A stretch of DNA of 64,000 nucleotides from Casuarina equisetifolia (taxonomy: Eukaryota; Streptophyta; Magnoliopsida; Fagales; Casuarinaceae). This document shows positions 43,560 through 56,700 of the stretch, piece after piece. The notes beneath the pieces were generated by a model. It did not search any database. It saw only the letters and a list, made by a program, of their open reading frames with translations, and was not told the origin of the DNA. Position 1 is the stretch's first letter; each line of letters opens with the position of its first letter. The stretch spans positions 15,182,521 to 15,246,520 of the forward strand of contig CM052362.1 of the NCBI GenBank assembly GCA_028551475.1. The letters are read 5' to 3'. The position numbers and the translations under genes are program-made.

Positions 43560-46500
43560 TTATACATTTCTCCGGATCTTCTTCTTTGATTTTTCTTGCT
43601 CCCGATATCTCTCCCGTCTTTCTTCTCTCCTGCGCTTTTTCAGCAACTGCTCATCTTTCGTTCTCTCCACCGCAACTTCTTTCCTCCTCTTCTCCTCCTT
43701 AAGCTTTCGCTTCTTCATCTGCAAAAGCAAACAAATTGTTGAATGTGAAAAACTTCCACTCATCCTAGGAAAAACTGTCATTTATAATGACAATTTGCCT
43801 CGTCATTCTCTGTCAGTAGAAACACTCTCACCAGCTAGAACAAACAAAACTATATGCTATATATAGCACAACTAATAAAAAGGGCAAGTGGATCACAATT
43901 TCACCAATCACATGGAAAGAAATAAAGAGAAGAAACGAGTTAGATATCTTCCTTTTCCAACAAAAAGTCTTTTCACCCCCAACAATAAGAATTAGGATGA
44001 GTAGTTCCTAAAGAAAATATTGAATTTCCAGCAGATTTTGATAATTGGGAATATTGTTTTGGTTTGACCTTTTCAAATATGTTAAGAAAGAACAGTATTT
44101 CAGCCTGAATGCAATTACCTTCTCATTTCTAATCAGTTGAAGATGTTGAACAAGAGCATGGACTTTTCGCTCGTGAGGCTCCATCACAACAGCTGGTCTT
44201 CTGTTTTCAAGAAGTGGCCGTTTCCTACTTGATAAATCCTTGGGCTTTGATGCAAACGGGAGGGCTGCCTGTAGTTGTTTGGGAATCAACAATGGGTTGA
44301 ACTTCTTTGGCTTCCTTTCAATTGGCTGTTCATACGAAAATATTATTAAAAAAATGGTGAATGAGATCAATTCCAGAACAGTGCTTCAGAAGTATATTAA
44401 AAAGAAAAATTACGGGCCTAACACATTATAGTATCACATCAGATCTTACCCTGTAGAGAGAATCCTTGTTGACGGTAATAGGAAGATTGTGTTCTCTCCT
44501 CAATTCAGCTACAGTTTTCATTCCTTTCCAGGTCTTATCACGAGGTTGTAACGCTGTTGTTAATGGATTGTAGAAGTTAGGTACTTCTACTTGAGTCCAT
44601 GCACGCAGAAAAACAATGTCACTCATCTTGATCTTATCCTCAAAGGTGCACCTTGCAATCCCTTCCCTGGGTTGTCCTCCCTTTTGTTTAGGTAGGTTAC
44701 CAATCTCTTCTTTTGCAGCCTGTGCAAATCAAAGCAATATTACATCAGGCTTCAGTGGATGAAGAAGACACGTGCATTTAATGTTCTAAGTTGGCATTTA
44801 ACAAGCAACTGAAACCAAAATAGTCTAGGCAGAAAAATTTAGGTTGAAAAATATGAGTTTTTCATTAGACAAGAATACCTTCTTAACCTGGCCCCGGATA
44901 CCACTGACGGTTCGAACTGCTGCACTTTCAAACCGAGCAACTTCAAGATCTGAAGTAAACATATCCTTGATAAGTGCTGTTTTCTTGAAGATCTTGCAGG
45001 GATAACCAACCAGCTTGATTTTCTTCACTATACGAGCTGCATGATTGAACTCGAGCACAACCGCAGTTGCAGTAATCCTAAATGAAGCCTGACAGACCAA
45101 ATTAAAGCTCTTCAGGGGCTAGGATAGTTTGGAAGCGAAAGCAATAAAAAAGACTTGGAAGGGGGAGGATGGAATTATGTACAAGCATGACTGATAGTCA
45201 AAACTGCATATTCTAAAGAAAGGGTTGGAATAGGAACAGAATATGATATCACTGCAGAATAGTAAAGAAAGTCCTTTAATTGTCACTTTCCACTTTCCAC
45301 TTTCTTTTTGTTAAAAAAGAAAAGAAGATGTAAACCAAAGAAATCAAAAAATAAGACTTTAAGTGCCGTAGCTTACAAGCCATTTTAAATTTTACAAAAG
45401 ACTTGGACTGCAGAACCAGTAAAATAGGATCATAACAAATCTTTCCTTCCAGTTCCTTTGCATCTCAATTTCAGTCTGCCAAAAAACACATTTCTTTAAC
45501 TATGTTTCTAGGCTTCAGCATTGTGCAGCTTATTTCAGTTGAGCCCTGCTTCGCCCCCACTCACAGTTGAGTGTGTCCGGTATGAATTGTCACATGTACA
45601 ATGATTTCCAGAATTCAAACCAGATTTGAGATTAAGAAGCACGATGTTGAGCACCAGGGCAGCAATCAGTATAATGATATACACAAATGGCAAGTTTTGG
45701 TTGTTTAGCTACGTTTCAGGAGTTTCATGAGAGTGACCCAGTGCACATTACTGGTATTTATACTCCATAAACATCACCATTATACACATTTGAAACTCCA
45801 CGGCACCCACAAGACAGATCAAACCTATCCAGACTTTAAGAACCATGATGTCAAGACTCATTTACCTCTACAAATGTAAATCTTATTGATCTCTCTCATT
45901 TGAAGTTGGCACGGCAGAACTTCAAGTTAATTATGTAAATATCAGTTTTTCATGCAGTTGAGTTAACAAATGTGATTTTGTAAATTCTCCCACAGAGGCT
46001 TCCAAATTTGCCTGCAGTTAACATATAATGTGCAGAACATATACTCATAAGTTAGATTGTTAGGTTCCAACTCTGTTGATTACAAAAGGGAAAACTCCCC
46101 CAGTAAGGCATTTCCCAAATGCTTTGTTCTCTTGTAGAATACTAACTTTGAAGCTATGCACTTATAATTTATCATAGGTAACATAAAAATGAAATTCAAT
46201 ATTTATTTTTTTTGACTCATAATTTACTGCTAGATATCATGCAATTTAGACATGATGTTTAGATTCTTTGGAATATTGTTCACATAATAAAGTGTTTATC
46301 CAATACCAATGCGTTGAAGAACCTTCAAAAGAAATCAGTGTCAATGTTTAGAGTCATAGTTTCTCCCGTTTGCTCATCAAAGAAAAATTAGTCCTAATTG
46401 TTTTATTTATTTTTTTGCATTCCTTGAGGAAGAAACTACAACGCCTGCATCACATAAGAGATGCTTTAAACCCAGTTCCTCCCACTATACAGGAAAAGAA

Positions 46501-49500
46501 AAAAGCATAAAATATTTGAACTATATTAACTCTAGCATTAATTCATGCTATAAATGACCAAAATACTATGATGACAAGTTATCAGAACTTGCCTCTAAAT
46601 GCAACATTTTCAAAAGGCTTCACCGAAAATCAAGTAGAGAAGGGAAAGGTACGTTACCTGATTGTTTGACAGATTCTGGACGGCAATCACCCCAGTATTG
46701 GGAGGGGCAAGAGGGCCCCAGAACATGGCAAGGCAATGCATGTGCTCATGAGTGTACTTAAGCATGCGATGCCTTCCATTCTGATCTTCAGTGGCATAAA
46801 TAGGAATAGTTTGGTACCGTCTCCATCCAACTGAAACAATTATGGGATCTCTATTCTTCAGGACTTTCTTGTGCCATCTATGTCGCTTTAACCTGGCCTG
46901 CAAGGGAGGCAAAATTAAAATTATCATCACCATTAATACTGGAAAATGTATCATGTCTTTTGTCTCGTAAGGAATCATGTTGGCCTAAATGAGGGGGAGC
47001 CTTTTGGTGCATTCTAAGCACGTAACATGTTGTTTGCCGTTTAATTGTGCACTACATTATTGAAATAATTTCCCTGAGTCAATGTAGCCATTCTTTTTAG
47101 CCAAAGATTTTCAACATAGAAAGAAAGGTTTCAGCAAAAGCTCCAGATTCAAAGGACATAATGCAATTGCATTGGTGATCTAGTGGTAGGGAGACTGGTA
47201 GGCAAAGAAAAGATAAAAACCAGGAACTAGAAGCAAAAGCATTTCAATAAGACATAAGCTTTTTGATATATTATACCTGCATGTATCCAACATTTTCCTC
47301 CCCAAGACCAACGCCTCCAACCAAAATAGGATGGCATGGATCAAAATACTCAACCATCTCGAAAGGAACATCATGAACCTCCAACCTCAGATAAGTTCCA
47401 GTCCGGAAACCCTCTATCTCTATTCGGGTGGAGTCATCAAGGTCATTGAGTTCAGATATGTTCATTTGTTTACGGATCTCAATCTCCTCCTTCAACTGCA
47501 GGAATAAAGCATGGTCTATGACTCAATATTTTATACATGCAGGTATGAATGCCCAAACATAAGACGGGAAGTACCTTGTCAAAATAACTACTTTCATTAG
47601 CTTGGCTTTGATGAAACTTGTCTCCATCCTTTTTATCAACTTCCTCATCAAGTGAATCAGATCCATCAAATGTAGATCATAATTAAGGTCACAAAATCAA
47701 TTTCATAGTGCTTTCAAAAATAAAAGAATAACATCATTCATCTTCATGCAGAATGATGTAGGGGCAGATAAGCCAAAAAAAGTTTTCTTTTTTTCTAAAT
47801 AAATGAAAAGCATTAACAACTCTGGTTTGGATTTTACTTCATTTATTATAATCTTTTGGGGTTGGGTTTGAAATCAAGGCTAACAAAAATATATATTGCT
47901 AAAAGGATATTGTGCATCAAACTTTGCCCGCAAAGCAAGCTTCTTAAGCCTTCGCTCTTCAGCTGCTGAGTCATCATCCTTCCGGGTTGCACTATTGCCA
48001 AAATCATCTGCCTGATGCCTTTCATGTTCCCCCCCTTCTAAATCTTCAAAGTCGCCATACACAGCATCATCATCTTCAGTGTTGGACTGTAGGACTTCAT
48101 TTCTGCCTTTGGCTTTTTCCCAGTCACCAGTTACAAAAAAGTCACGAATACTCTGAATATGCCCTTCCTCTTTCCAGTTTTTCAGATTTTCGTAATTGAT
48201 GAATTTGGAACAGTCTTCAGCATCTGCATTTCCATCATCAAATCCTTCTCTCAGATTCTGCAACAGACACCATTGTGAAGCACATATATATTAGAACTCA
48301 CCTCATTCTCCAAAAAAGATGAAAAGAATAGGAAAAAGAAAAGCATAACTGTTGCTCTCAGAAAATAATTTGCACTACTGAAAAACTATTTCGAGGACAA
48401 ACCTTTTTTCCTTCTCCTTTAGGCTTAAAGAAGTCTCCGTCACTGTCTTCATTGTCACTACTGTCCTGTGCTTCATTCAGTGTTTTGGTTGATGTTGATG
48501 GAGTTTTCCCATATACAAGTTGCATAAGATTTGTATTCTGTCTTGAGATGGTCCTCTCAATCAAAGACTCTTTCCACTTTGAGATGTTTCCCATATCATC
48601 TTCTTTAAGAAATATTGAGAACAGAAGTCAGAACAGAAATATATGTCGAGAAGGAAATCATTTTGACTTTAACAACTTGCTGAAGTCAATAAGTACTGTT
48701 GCTGGAGAAAATAATTCTACAGGAATCAAATTTGACTCAAATTTTTAACTGAATTCAAATAGAAAGTAAGTTGTGACTCACATAACGTAGTATAATATTT
48801 CTGATGGCCAAGTAAGAAAAAAGAAAAAAAATGAAAGAAAAAAGGAATATGGAGGAAGAAGAAAGCTATGACACGAAAGATATTTATGTTTGAAGTGAAA
48901 AAGAAAGGAAATAAAGTACCATCTGTTTCATAATCCTCTACATCTTTCTCAGAAAAATCTGAACCAGAGGATTTCTGATCATCTGCATTATCATCACTGA
49001 CTTCATTCTCTTCATCCAAATCCTACAATTAATTGCATGTCAAAAAGATGATAGTTGCAAACAAATCCCTATCCTTTTCAAACAACTACTCTACCATATG
49101 CATCCATCAAGAGAAGAAAGAGGAAAATGGTAGTATCGCCCATATATATCAATCCAGAAGAAAACCGGAGGTGATCCTCATCCAAGCACCTAAATTAATT
49201 ATGTGTATAATCTGTTCATGCGTTGCTTGTATATCAAATGCATAAGGCCATAAACCATAAAAATTTGTTGTACATAACATCAGAACGAAAGAAGAAATCT
49301 AGTTTTGGGACAAAAAAGGTACCAAAAGATCAAATATTTCCATCATGGCTTAGGTGGGCTCTGCACAAACTCAAGCAAACTGAAGAAAAGGCTATTGCAA
49401 TAAAGAATTGAAATCTCGTGGTCAGTATGAGGTAATATCACAAGAAATGAGAAAAACCATCACTATGCATACTAATTCTTGTAGCATACTTCAGTTTCTT

Positions 49501-52500
49501 AAAGCCAACAACTTATGCGGCATAAACAAGTATAATACACAGACCAAACTAAAAAAGGTTTCTGTTGATACAATCACCGTTCAGATGAAGATTCTTTTCA
49601 ACCTATAATGCTAACAAGCATCATTTACCTTCAGATCATCATGATCGACATCATCTCCAAAGAAAGCTTTTCGCCTTAATCTTCCACCATGGTACTCAAC
49701 ATGCTCCTGCAAGCGATCTTGAAGTGAAGATTGCTGCTTTAATAAATTGCCATTCTCTTCTTCAGAACCACTATCATTGCTTTTTATTATTGCTCCTTTC
49801 TGGATGGTTTCATTTTGCTCTGAGTGTTCTAAATCATCCACATCATCACTATCACTGTCTTCACTAGATCCATCAGCTTCAATTTCATCCCCAGATTGAT
49901 CTCTCTCTGAGGGTTCTATTTGACGAACTGGCTCTACAGCTTCATGATCCTCTTTTGCATCACTTGAAGCCTCTGACAACATATTAGGCTTCCGGCCGAA
50001 AAGACTAATGAAGCTCTTTTCTAACTTCTCATCAATTGAGTATTTCGTATTCTGAAGAGATTTCACCAAAACCTCACCCACATCTCGATCCTTTCCTGCT
50101 ATAACAAGAATGCACACGCTTGGCCAAAAGGTAAATGTAAAGCCATAAAAGAAAGGAGAGAAAAGGTATGTTTTGTTTTTTTTTTTTTTGAGGAGGGGGG
50201 GGTTGTGTGGAGGGAAAGTAGCAGATAGAAACGAATGCAAACCTTTGTGTGTCGCTTCCCCATTTTCATCATCAACTTTTGAGAACTGAACAAAGTGATC
50301 ATTTATGTTTATATAGACAGCATCCTTGTCATAGAGAAGATCCCCAAGTCCTGACATGGGTGCATAAAACAACTTTTCTTTGTCACGCAGGCCTTTCTTT
50401 TTAGCAGCTGATGGCAAAGGACAAGGATCTGCCAACCCTGTAACACCAGCTACACTGAAATCACCCACACCGGCAATATGCACCTGATTCATTAACCATA
50501 TATAAGATCAACACTGGATAATTAAAGAAAGACGTGGCAAGATATCTATCAACATCTTTGAACATTCAAGGATTATTTACTTCCTAAGAGAAAAAAGCAA
50601 GACTCCATACAATTAACATTATTCTTACTCTTTTCTTAATTCTATAATTATCAAAATATTAGTGTATGAAGATATCAAAGAGAGAAAAAGAGGGCCACTA
50701 AAATAGTGCAATTAGCATAACTTTGGCATATCACCATACAGATTCAATTGTCCAGAAAGGTCTGAGATTGCCCCTGTTTCTATATAAATGATCACGTGGA
50801 AGCAACTAGAAAAAGCCATTCCAGTCCACAAGACCACCACTGCTGTAAGCTACAACTATATCATCACAAAGGCGCTGCATATGAAGATAAGAACTTGGTC
50901 CTCTTTGCTTGTACTAGATTGAGGTAAAAATAAATTAAAATAAATTCAATTTCAATAGGTTAATTTCTGTAACCCATACCTTAGTCCCCTTCTTCAGATT
51001 ACAACCTCGCAAATAACCGTAGAGAGTGACATTTCTATCACACTTCTTATTCATGTGAACTCGCTCAGGAGGAGTGACATCTTCAAAGCGATCTACCAAA
51101 ATATATGGATGAGAAGCTCGCCAAGACAAAGGATGAAATTTCATTACAGAGATAAACCGTGCAAGATTGTGAATTTCACGCTTATGGTACCTGTTCATTA
51201 AGGATGGAAAATTAAGAAAAAATAAACCCTTTGAATACATAGTGTATATTACACTAAAGGCATGTATGATTCCATAACAAGGGTAGTTAAATAGTCACTT
51301 ACTTTCCATGAATTAGACCAGATAAGTAAAACAATTTTGCTCCATCATATATTTCAGTCCAGAAACGATGCTTGAGACGCTGTTTTGTTTTCTTCAGCTT
51401 CTTTACATCCTTAAACTTATCAAGGTGAGTAAGCACTCCCATGACCTTCGGGAACCCATGAACTTGTAATATATTCAGGAACTCAAACGTTTCCTGTGAA
51501 GGAATTTACAAAAGATAGCCATATGAATGAAAATCCTAACCTTTACAAATTAAATAGATCGGAAAGATGAACAACCTAATATCAACTCCTCAACACAAGG
51601 AAAAGACAAATTAGACAACGAACATCAACATAACCAAGCATATACAAACACTATTATCTTTATCCTGGGAGCAAACCATTAAATGGGGAGCAAAATCATT
51701 CAAATTCAAAATAGTGATTTTTCCTCACCAAATATAACAAAGAGAAAGTTGTGGCTTCTTATTCATAGGCAGCTTAAAGCTTGTATCTGTTTAAATCATT
51801 AATTTACCATCCTTATGAATTCAAGTTGATGAAATCATAAAAAGTAGCAAATACTCACAAACCTAAAAATAAAAGCTCACCATTTCAAAACCATAACTTC
51901 CATCAATAAGAAGCAAAGCGAGATCGGCAAATTTTGCAGCATCAATCATGCCATTGATATCATTTGGGCACTCCACAAACTGTAGCCGCCTTTGCTTACC
52001 TAAACACATTACATCAATGACAATGTAACTAAATTCTCAACCCTCTCTCTCTCTCTATCTCTCTCTCTCTGTTAAACATTTCATTAGCTATATGGCTTGA
52101 GATAGAAAAATAACAAACGTATATAAACCTGATACAATGGTGATCGGGCCTCGAACCTCAGGCATGTTATGTTTTGTATAATGCTTTATAAGAGATTTTA
52201 TGAGAAGCGACTTCCCAACCTGCAAACCCACAACATAAACCCAACAAAAACATCACTTACCAAAACTTCCAACCGCTACAACCAGCAAAAATACCTATAA
52301 ATTCAGTAATTACGCAACATATTGATCAAATACCTGGGGAGGTCCATGCACCACAACTACAAACGGTGCTGGTTCACCGTAAGACCGATCGATCACCGGT
52401 ACGTGAAGCCTTCGTTGTTCTTTCTCGACTGACCGCGACTGTAATCGCTTCGCCTTCACCGACGAACTAAAAGCGAATGCCTATAGATTCACCATATGTG

Positions 52501-52737
52501 CAGATATATGTCATATGTATTTAAATTTCCTGTAACTCACAAATTCTCAATACACTAATACCAAGAAGGAACAAAAACAAGGAATGAAGCCAACGGAACC
52601 TTGGGGTTTTGTTTCTTATCGCTCTCAGAAATATTTTTGCTTTTCTTTTTATCGGATTTCGCCTTCTTCTTGGGACCGGCCTGGCGAGATCGATGCGACT
52701 TGTGCGACTGATCAGTGCCGGTGCTGTCTAAAGCCAT
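43560..52737 (-). CDS. BMS1: Ribosome biogenesis GTPase BMS1
   Basis: Eighteen minus-strand exons: 52600-52737, 52334-52480, 52129-52219, 51881-51999, 51303-51493, 50980-51190, 50243-50483, 49629-50098, 48920-49022, 48403-48602, 47911-48257, 47575-47671, 47277-47495, 46658-46897, 44879-45088, 44450-44719, 44119-44325, 43560-43718. They sum to 3660 nt, 1219 aa, with all phases consistent. BMS1 is a nucleolar GTPase that with RCL1 drives early 40S (SSU processome) maturation. Visible parts are a Lys-rich start, P-loop GPPQVGKS (split by an intron), VECPND (G3), THLDKF (G4), an acidic middle ([14 protein letters not shown]), the AARP2CN-type region ([20 protein letters not shown]), and the conserved C-terminal domain ([55 protein letters not shown]) with a basic tail ending [19 protein letters not shown]. 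No break is seen. One intron is AT-AC. Confidence 0.97.
47672..47910 (-). other. U12-type AT-AC intron of BMS1
   Basis: There is no GT near the exon end at 47911. The intron instead starts ATATCCTTTT, a perfect U12 5' splice site, and ends in AC at 47673-47672. A branch-site-like GACCTTAATT lies about 11-12 nt before the end. Splicing here keeps frame (GCA-CA|A-TTT, Gln753), joining AKFDAQ to [11 protein letters not shown]. Confidence 0.88.
52041..52070 (+). repeat. CT microsatellite in a BMS1 intron
   Basis: About 14 CT units with one interruption, close to the acceptor side of intron 3 on the transcribed strand as GA. Confidence 0.85.
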
Positions 52738-52752
52738 GGTTGCTTCACAAAG

Positions 52753-52872
52753 AAAACCCTAGCAGAGCAAAGCCACTGTGGGAATGAGCAGCAATGGCAC
52801 TGTAGTTTAGCTGGTCACTCTATCCAAATCAAAAGATTCAGAGATAAATAATAGGCAGGGTTTAGGGTTTTA
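52753..52872 (-). promoter_or_regulatory. Telobox motifs just upstream of BMS1
   Basis: AAAACCCTAG lies at 52753-52762, only ~16 bp from the ATG, and a double AGGGTTTAGGGTTTT lies at 52858-52872. Teloboxes (AAACCCTA) are typical of plant ribosomal-protein and ribosome-biogenesis promoters, which fits BMS1. I did not find a TGGGCC site II motif beside them. Confidence 0.55.
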
Positions 52873-53787
52873 CTTCGGAGCTGCGAGCTACGGCTATGGC
52901 GGCAACGAGATTAGACTTTGCACTGTGTTGTGACATGTTTTATGGGATTTCCATCGAAGTGCCCTACTCTTTTGACATTTTCATTTGTGGTATCCATGTT
53001 TTTCTTTTTCACTTTTTGGCGCAATAGTACTTGTCACCCACTGAACACTTTTATAGTAATTAAGAAAAATCTTTTAGTTATTTCTTATAAAATTAAATGA
53101 AAGGTTGCGATAATTTTTTTATAATAGAAAATAAACAAAAAAAAATCAAAGAGGAAAGCTTAATAAATGGTTGCTGACTCAAATAGGAAAAAGTGGGACA
53201 TTAAATGGATGCATACTTGAACAAAAAAAAAAAGCTAATACAAAAATTAAAAACTACAAAATTTGTTAAGTAATTTTTTCTAAGAATACTTTAAAATTAG
53301 CTCAAAAAATATATTTTAATAGTTAGCATTTATTTTTTAAAAATAAAAATTGACACTATAAAAAACCCTTAAATTTTAGCATGTTTTTCTTTTGAAAAAA
53401 AAAAGATTTACTTAAAGAAGAGGATTTTTTTATTTTTTTGAGACCTAATAACTCAGGTTGTAGGAATCTGAAATCTAAAAACAGTTGTCAAACAATGGTA
53501 TCAAGATAAAAATAGTCCGTGTTCTAAGACTTTTAGCTCTTTATTGCCGTAAATGTTTGATTTTTAATATCACAGAAAACTCTTCATTAAAATCATTTCT
53601 ATTAAAAATGGGGTGAGTCGAGCCTTTTGATCCTCTGGTTATTACTGTATGGCGTAGAAGCTTTTTCCCCTTTTATTTTATTTATATATTTTTGTTTCTT
53701 TTTTGTCTCCTGGTTTTGAAGCGGGTCACAAGGAGAAGGGACTGATACAAAACACCAGTAAGAGCATGCTTCTGCATTGCAACGACC
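52873..53787. other. Divergent intergenic region between BMS1 and the TBC gene
   Basis: About 0.9 kb of very AT-rich DNA shared as upstream sequence by two head-to-head housekeeping genes. No ORF; no clear TATA box for either gene. Confidence 0.45.
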
Positions 53788-56700
53788 ATGAGGAACACCA
53801 ACAACAACCATAGCCAAGAAGAGGATCGGCGGAAGAAAGAGAGTACTATCGCAAGCCTAGATTCCAGATTCAACCAGACCCTTAGAAATGTTCAAGGGTA
53901 CTAACCTCCAATTCCGAGGAATTCTCATTTTCAATTTCGGTCATTTTTGCTTGATTGTTGCTCGAGATTCTTAAACGCATTTCAGTAACAGCTTCTGATC
54001 TCTCGAGAAAGTCCGTAAAGATTCAATATCGTGGTTGTCTAGAACTTCCTATTCTCGCTTTTCAATGTGTCTGTGGTGTTAGATTTGGAAAGCCCTTCCG
54101 AATCATGGTTCTAGCCTTTGAGATATGGCTTTTGGATCTCTAAATCTCTATGATGTGGTTGACAAAATTCATAGCGGTGTGGTTGTTTTTTATGCCTTTG
54201 GTCGGAATTAGTCAGTAGTTGTGTGTAATTCATAGGATCTGTGTCTTTTGGTTAGGTGATTTCATCACTGCTCTGCCTCTGTTTGGTTCCTGAGGAAATA
54301 TGAGCAGACATATGGAATGGAACCAATTTATCTTCTTCTTCTTTTTTTTCATTTTGAGTTGGCTTCCAATCAAATGGAGTTGAGAGTTAGTGAAATTCAT
54401 TTTATTAGATTTGGCTTACCTAATAAGGAAAAAGCACTTGCGATGTTGCAGATTGGAGGTGGACTACTAAGCAGCTCTGTATCTCTAGTGGCTTTCCCTT
54501 TGCATGAGTGTGTCTCCTAGTTCTGAATGTTCAATCAGAAATTTACCATCTTTCTTGGTATAAATACGGAATTGTTCTCTTTCCTGCAGTTACAGCCTTC
54601 GTTTTACCTTCTTAATGGCTAAGATTTAGTTTTCATGCCCCTCTTTTCTAATTGATAAATTCCCATTTGATTAGATCATCTTAGACATTTAGCCATAGGA
54701 CTCACTGTTTCTATTATTTGATTTCGTCATTTCCTACCACTTTGATTGTTTGGAGTTATGTCTGTAGAGAGAGAGCATGTTACCTGATGTCTATCCGTAG
54801 AATGGTTCTATAATATTCAGATAGGTTACCTATTTCACCTTCTATTCTTGTTTCTTTAGCATATGGCTGGTTCTTCCACTTCAACTCTGCCATGTGCTTC
54901 TGTTGAATCTTCTTTTTCATAATTGATAACATGGGAATTGTATTAGTTTTTCCTTAATAGTTTTTTTTGGTCCATCTAGGTTGCTCAAAGGCCGCAGTAT
55001 TCCGGGTAAAATTTTGCTGACTAGAAGAGCAGATCCACTGGATGAATCTAGCTCACAAGAACGGTCTCCAGAGTATATAAGAAGCTTCTCAGAAAATGAT
55101 GCTGGCTCAAGTGATCATATGGCCAAGGCAGCAGAGGTACAATTAACATTCATTTCTCTTATAGTTAATGTCTATAATCATGTGATGTGTAAGGGTTATG
55201 CAATTGAAGATTTAATAAGTGGACTTTTGCATTTACTACAGGAAGAAGTGCAGAGTATAAGCAAGTCAAATATTAACACAAATGGCAATAAGTTAAAAAA
55301 AAAAACATCAAACTTGGATAGTGAAAACACCTCCAAAGAAGTTCAGAAGTCCCCTATGGGTGCTAGAGCTACAGATTCTGCAAGGGTAATGAAGTTCACG
55401 AAGGTGCTTTCAGGGACCACAGTCATATTAGGTATTGTGATTTTTGTGTTTCTCATCTGTCTATCAAGCCTTTGCATATCTAGTGATGAATTCAATGGGC
55501 GGCATATCCTAGAGTATGATGGGTTTGTCAGTGGGTGTTGAGATGCCAAGGCTTCAGGAAATGCTATGGCATGCAAATTTAGCTGTGTTTTGAATGTTTG
55601 AACTTTTCAACTTACTCCTTTCCAAGTAATTACTACTGATTGTTGTTTAGATTGCTCAACTAAGCGTGCTACAGGGATGCTTTTATCTTGGTTTCAAGAT
55701 CTAGTAAAAATATTGTTTCACCCTAGAATCATGTTGATTTAAGGAAGACATGCTAAAAAGCTGTAGGGCATTGCAAGCAGAGGCTCATCAAATCTACTAC
55801 ACCTCCCTCCACCATACTTTGGACCTATTTCCAGCATTCTTTGCAGAGAGATAAACTTCTGGTTGCCTAGTTTTTCTTTCATGCTGAGAGTAGTTGTGAA
55901 CTGTAAACATTTTTGTTCCCCTTGAAGACTAACTCCAGTAGACAGCTTTTGCAATGTGATCTTTATCAAATAACTTTTTTTCAAGAAAAGAAAGCATTTT
56001 TCAAATAGAACATCCAACAGGAACAAAGTATTCCATTTTCTGTATGATCTGCTTTGTGTTGATGTAAAACCGAATCATCTTATCTTGGAAAATTAGAGTA
56101 CATGGTAAAAAAGATAATTTTCTTTTTATAATGTGCTTGAACTTATCACGGTCAATATTGTCATCCTTGTTATCTGAATATCACTCAGTTGTTGGCAACT
56201 CCACCATGTTTTGGTTGGCAGTTTAGACTTGCTCTTATTTGGGCTTAAATTTGAATTGAATTTCTTGGGGAAATTGTAGGAGCATTTGAACACCTAAGTC
56301 TCTCTCTTTCTTTTGTGATGCTATGAGCTGCAAAATCTTTCTTTTGAATTTCTTTCTGCAGAGAAGTTACGGGAATTAGCTTGGAGTGGAATACCGGATT
56401 ATATGCGCCCTGATGTTTGGAGGCTTCTCTTGGTAAGTTTGAGTTGTTTAATGCTTGCCAACTACTTAAGAAGCAGTTAATGGTAATCCTTAGCTTCAAA
56501 TCTATTGATGTTTTAGATGGAAATTCCAGGTTTGTGATGGATATACTTATAGGTCTTGATTTGAGTTAAAAGTTGCAAAAGCATTCAAGTGTTTGTTACT
56601 CATGATTTCTAGCCAAAACCTTTAGTTTTAATGTTCCTTATTTTTTTGAAATTAGCTTCTTTTCTGGATTCGAGATGCTGCATGAATTTGAACCCTTTCA

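Noticed and set aside
50099-50302. ORF running through from 50243 toward 50098
   Set aside because: It reads through a BMS1 intron containing poly-T and G-rich sequence; splice sites at 50242 and 50099 explain it.
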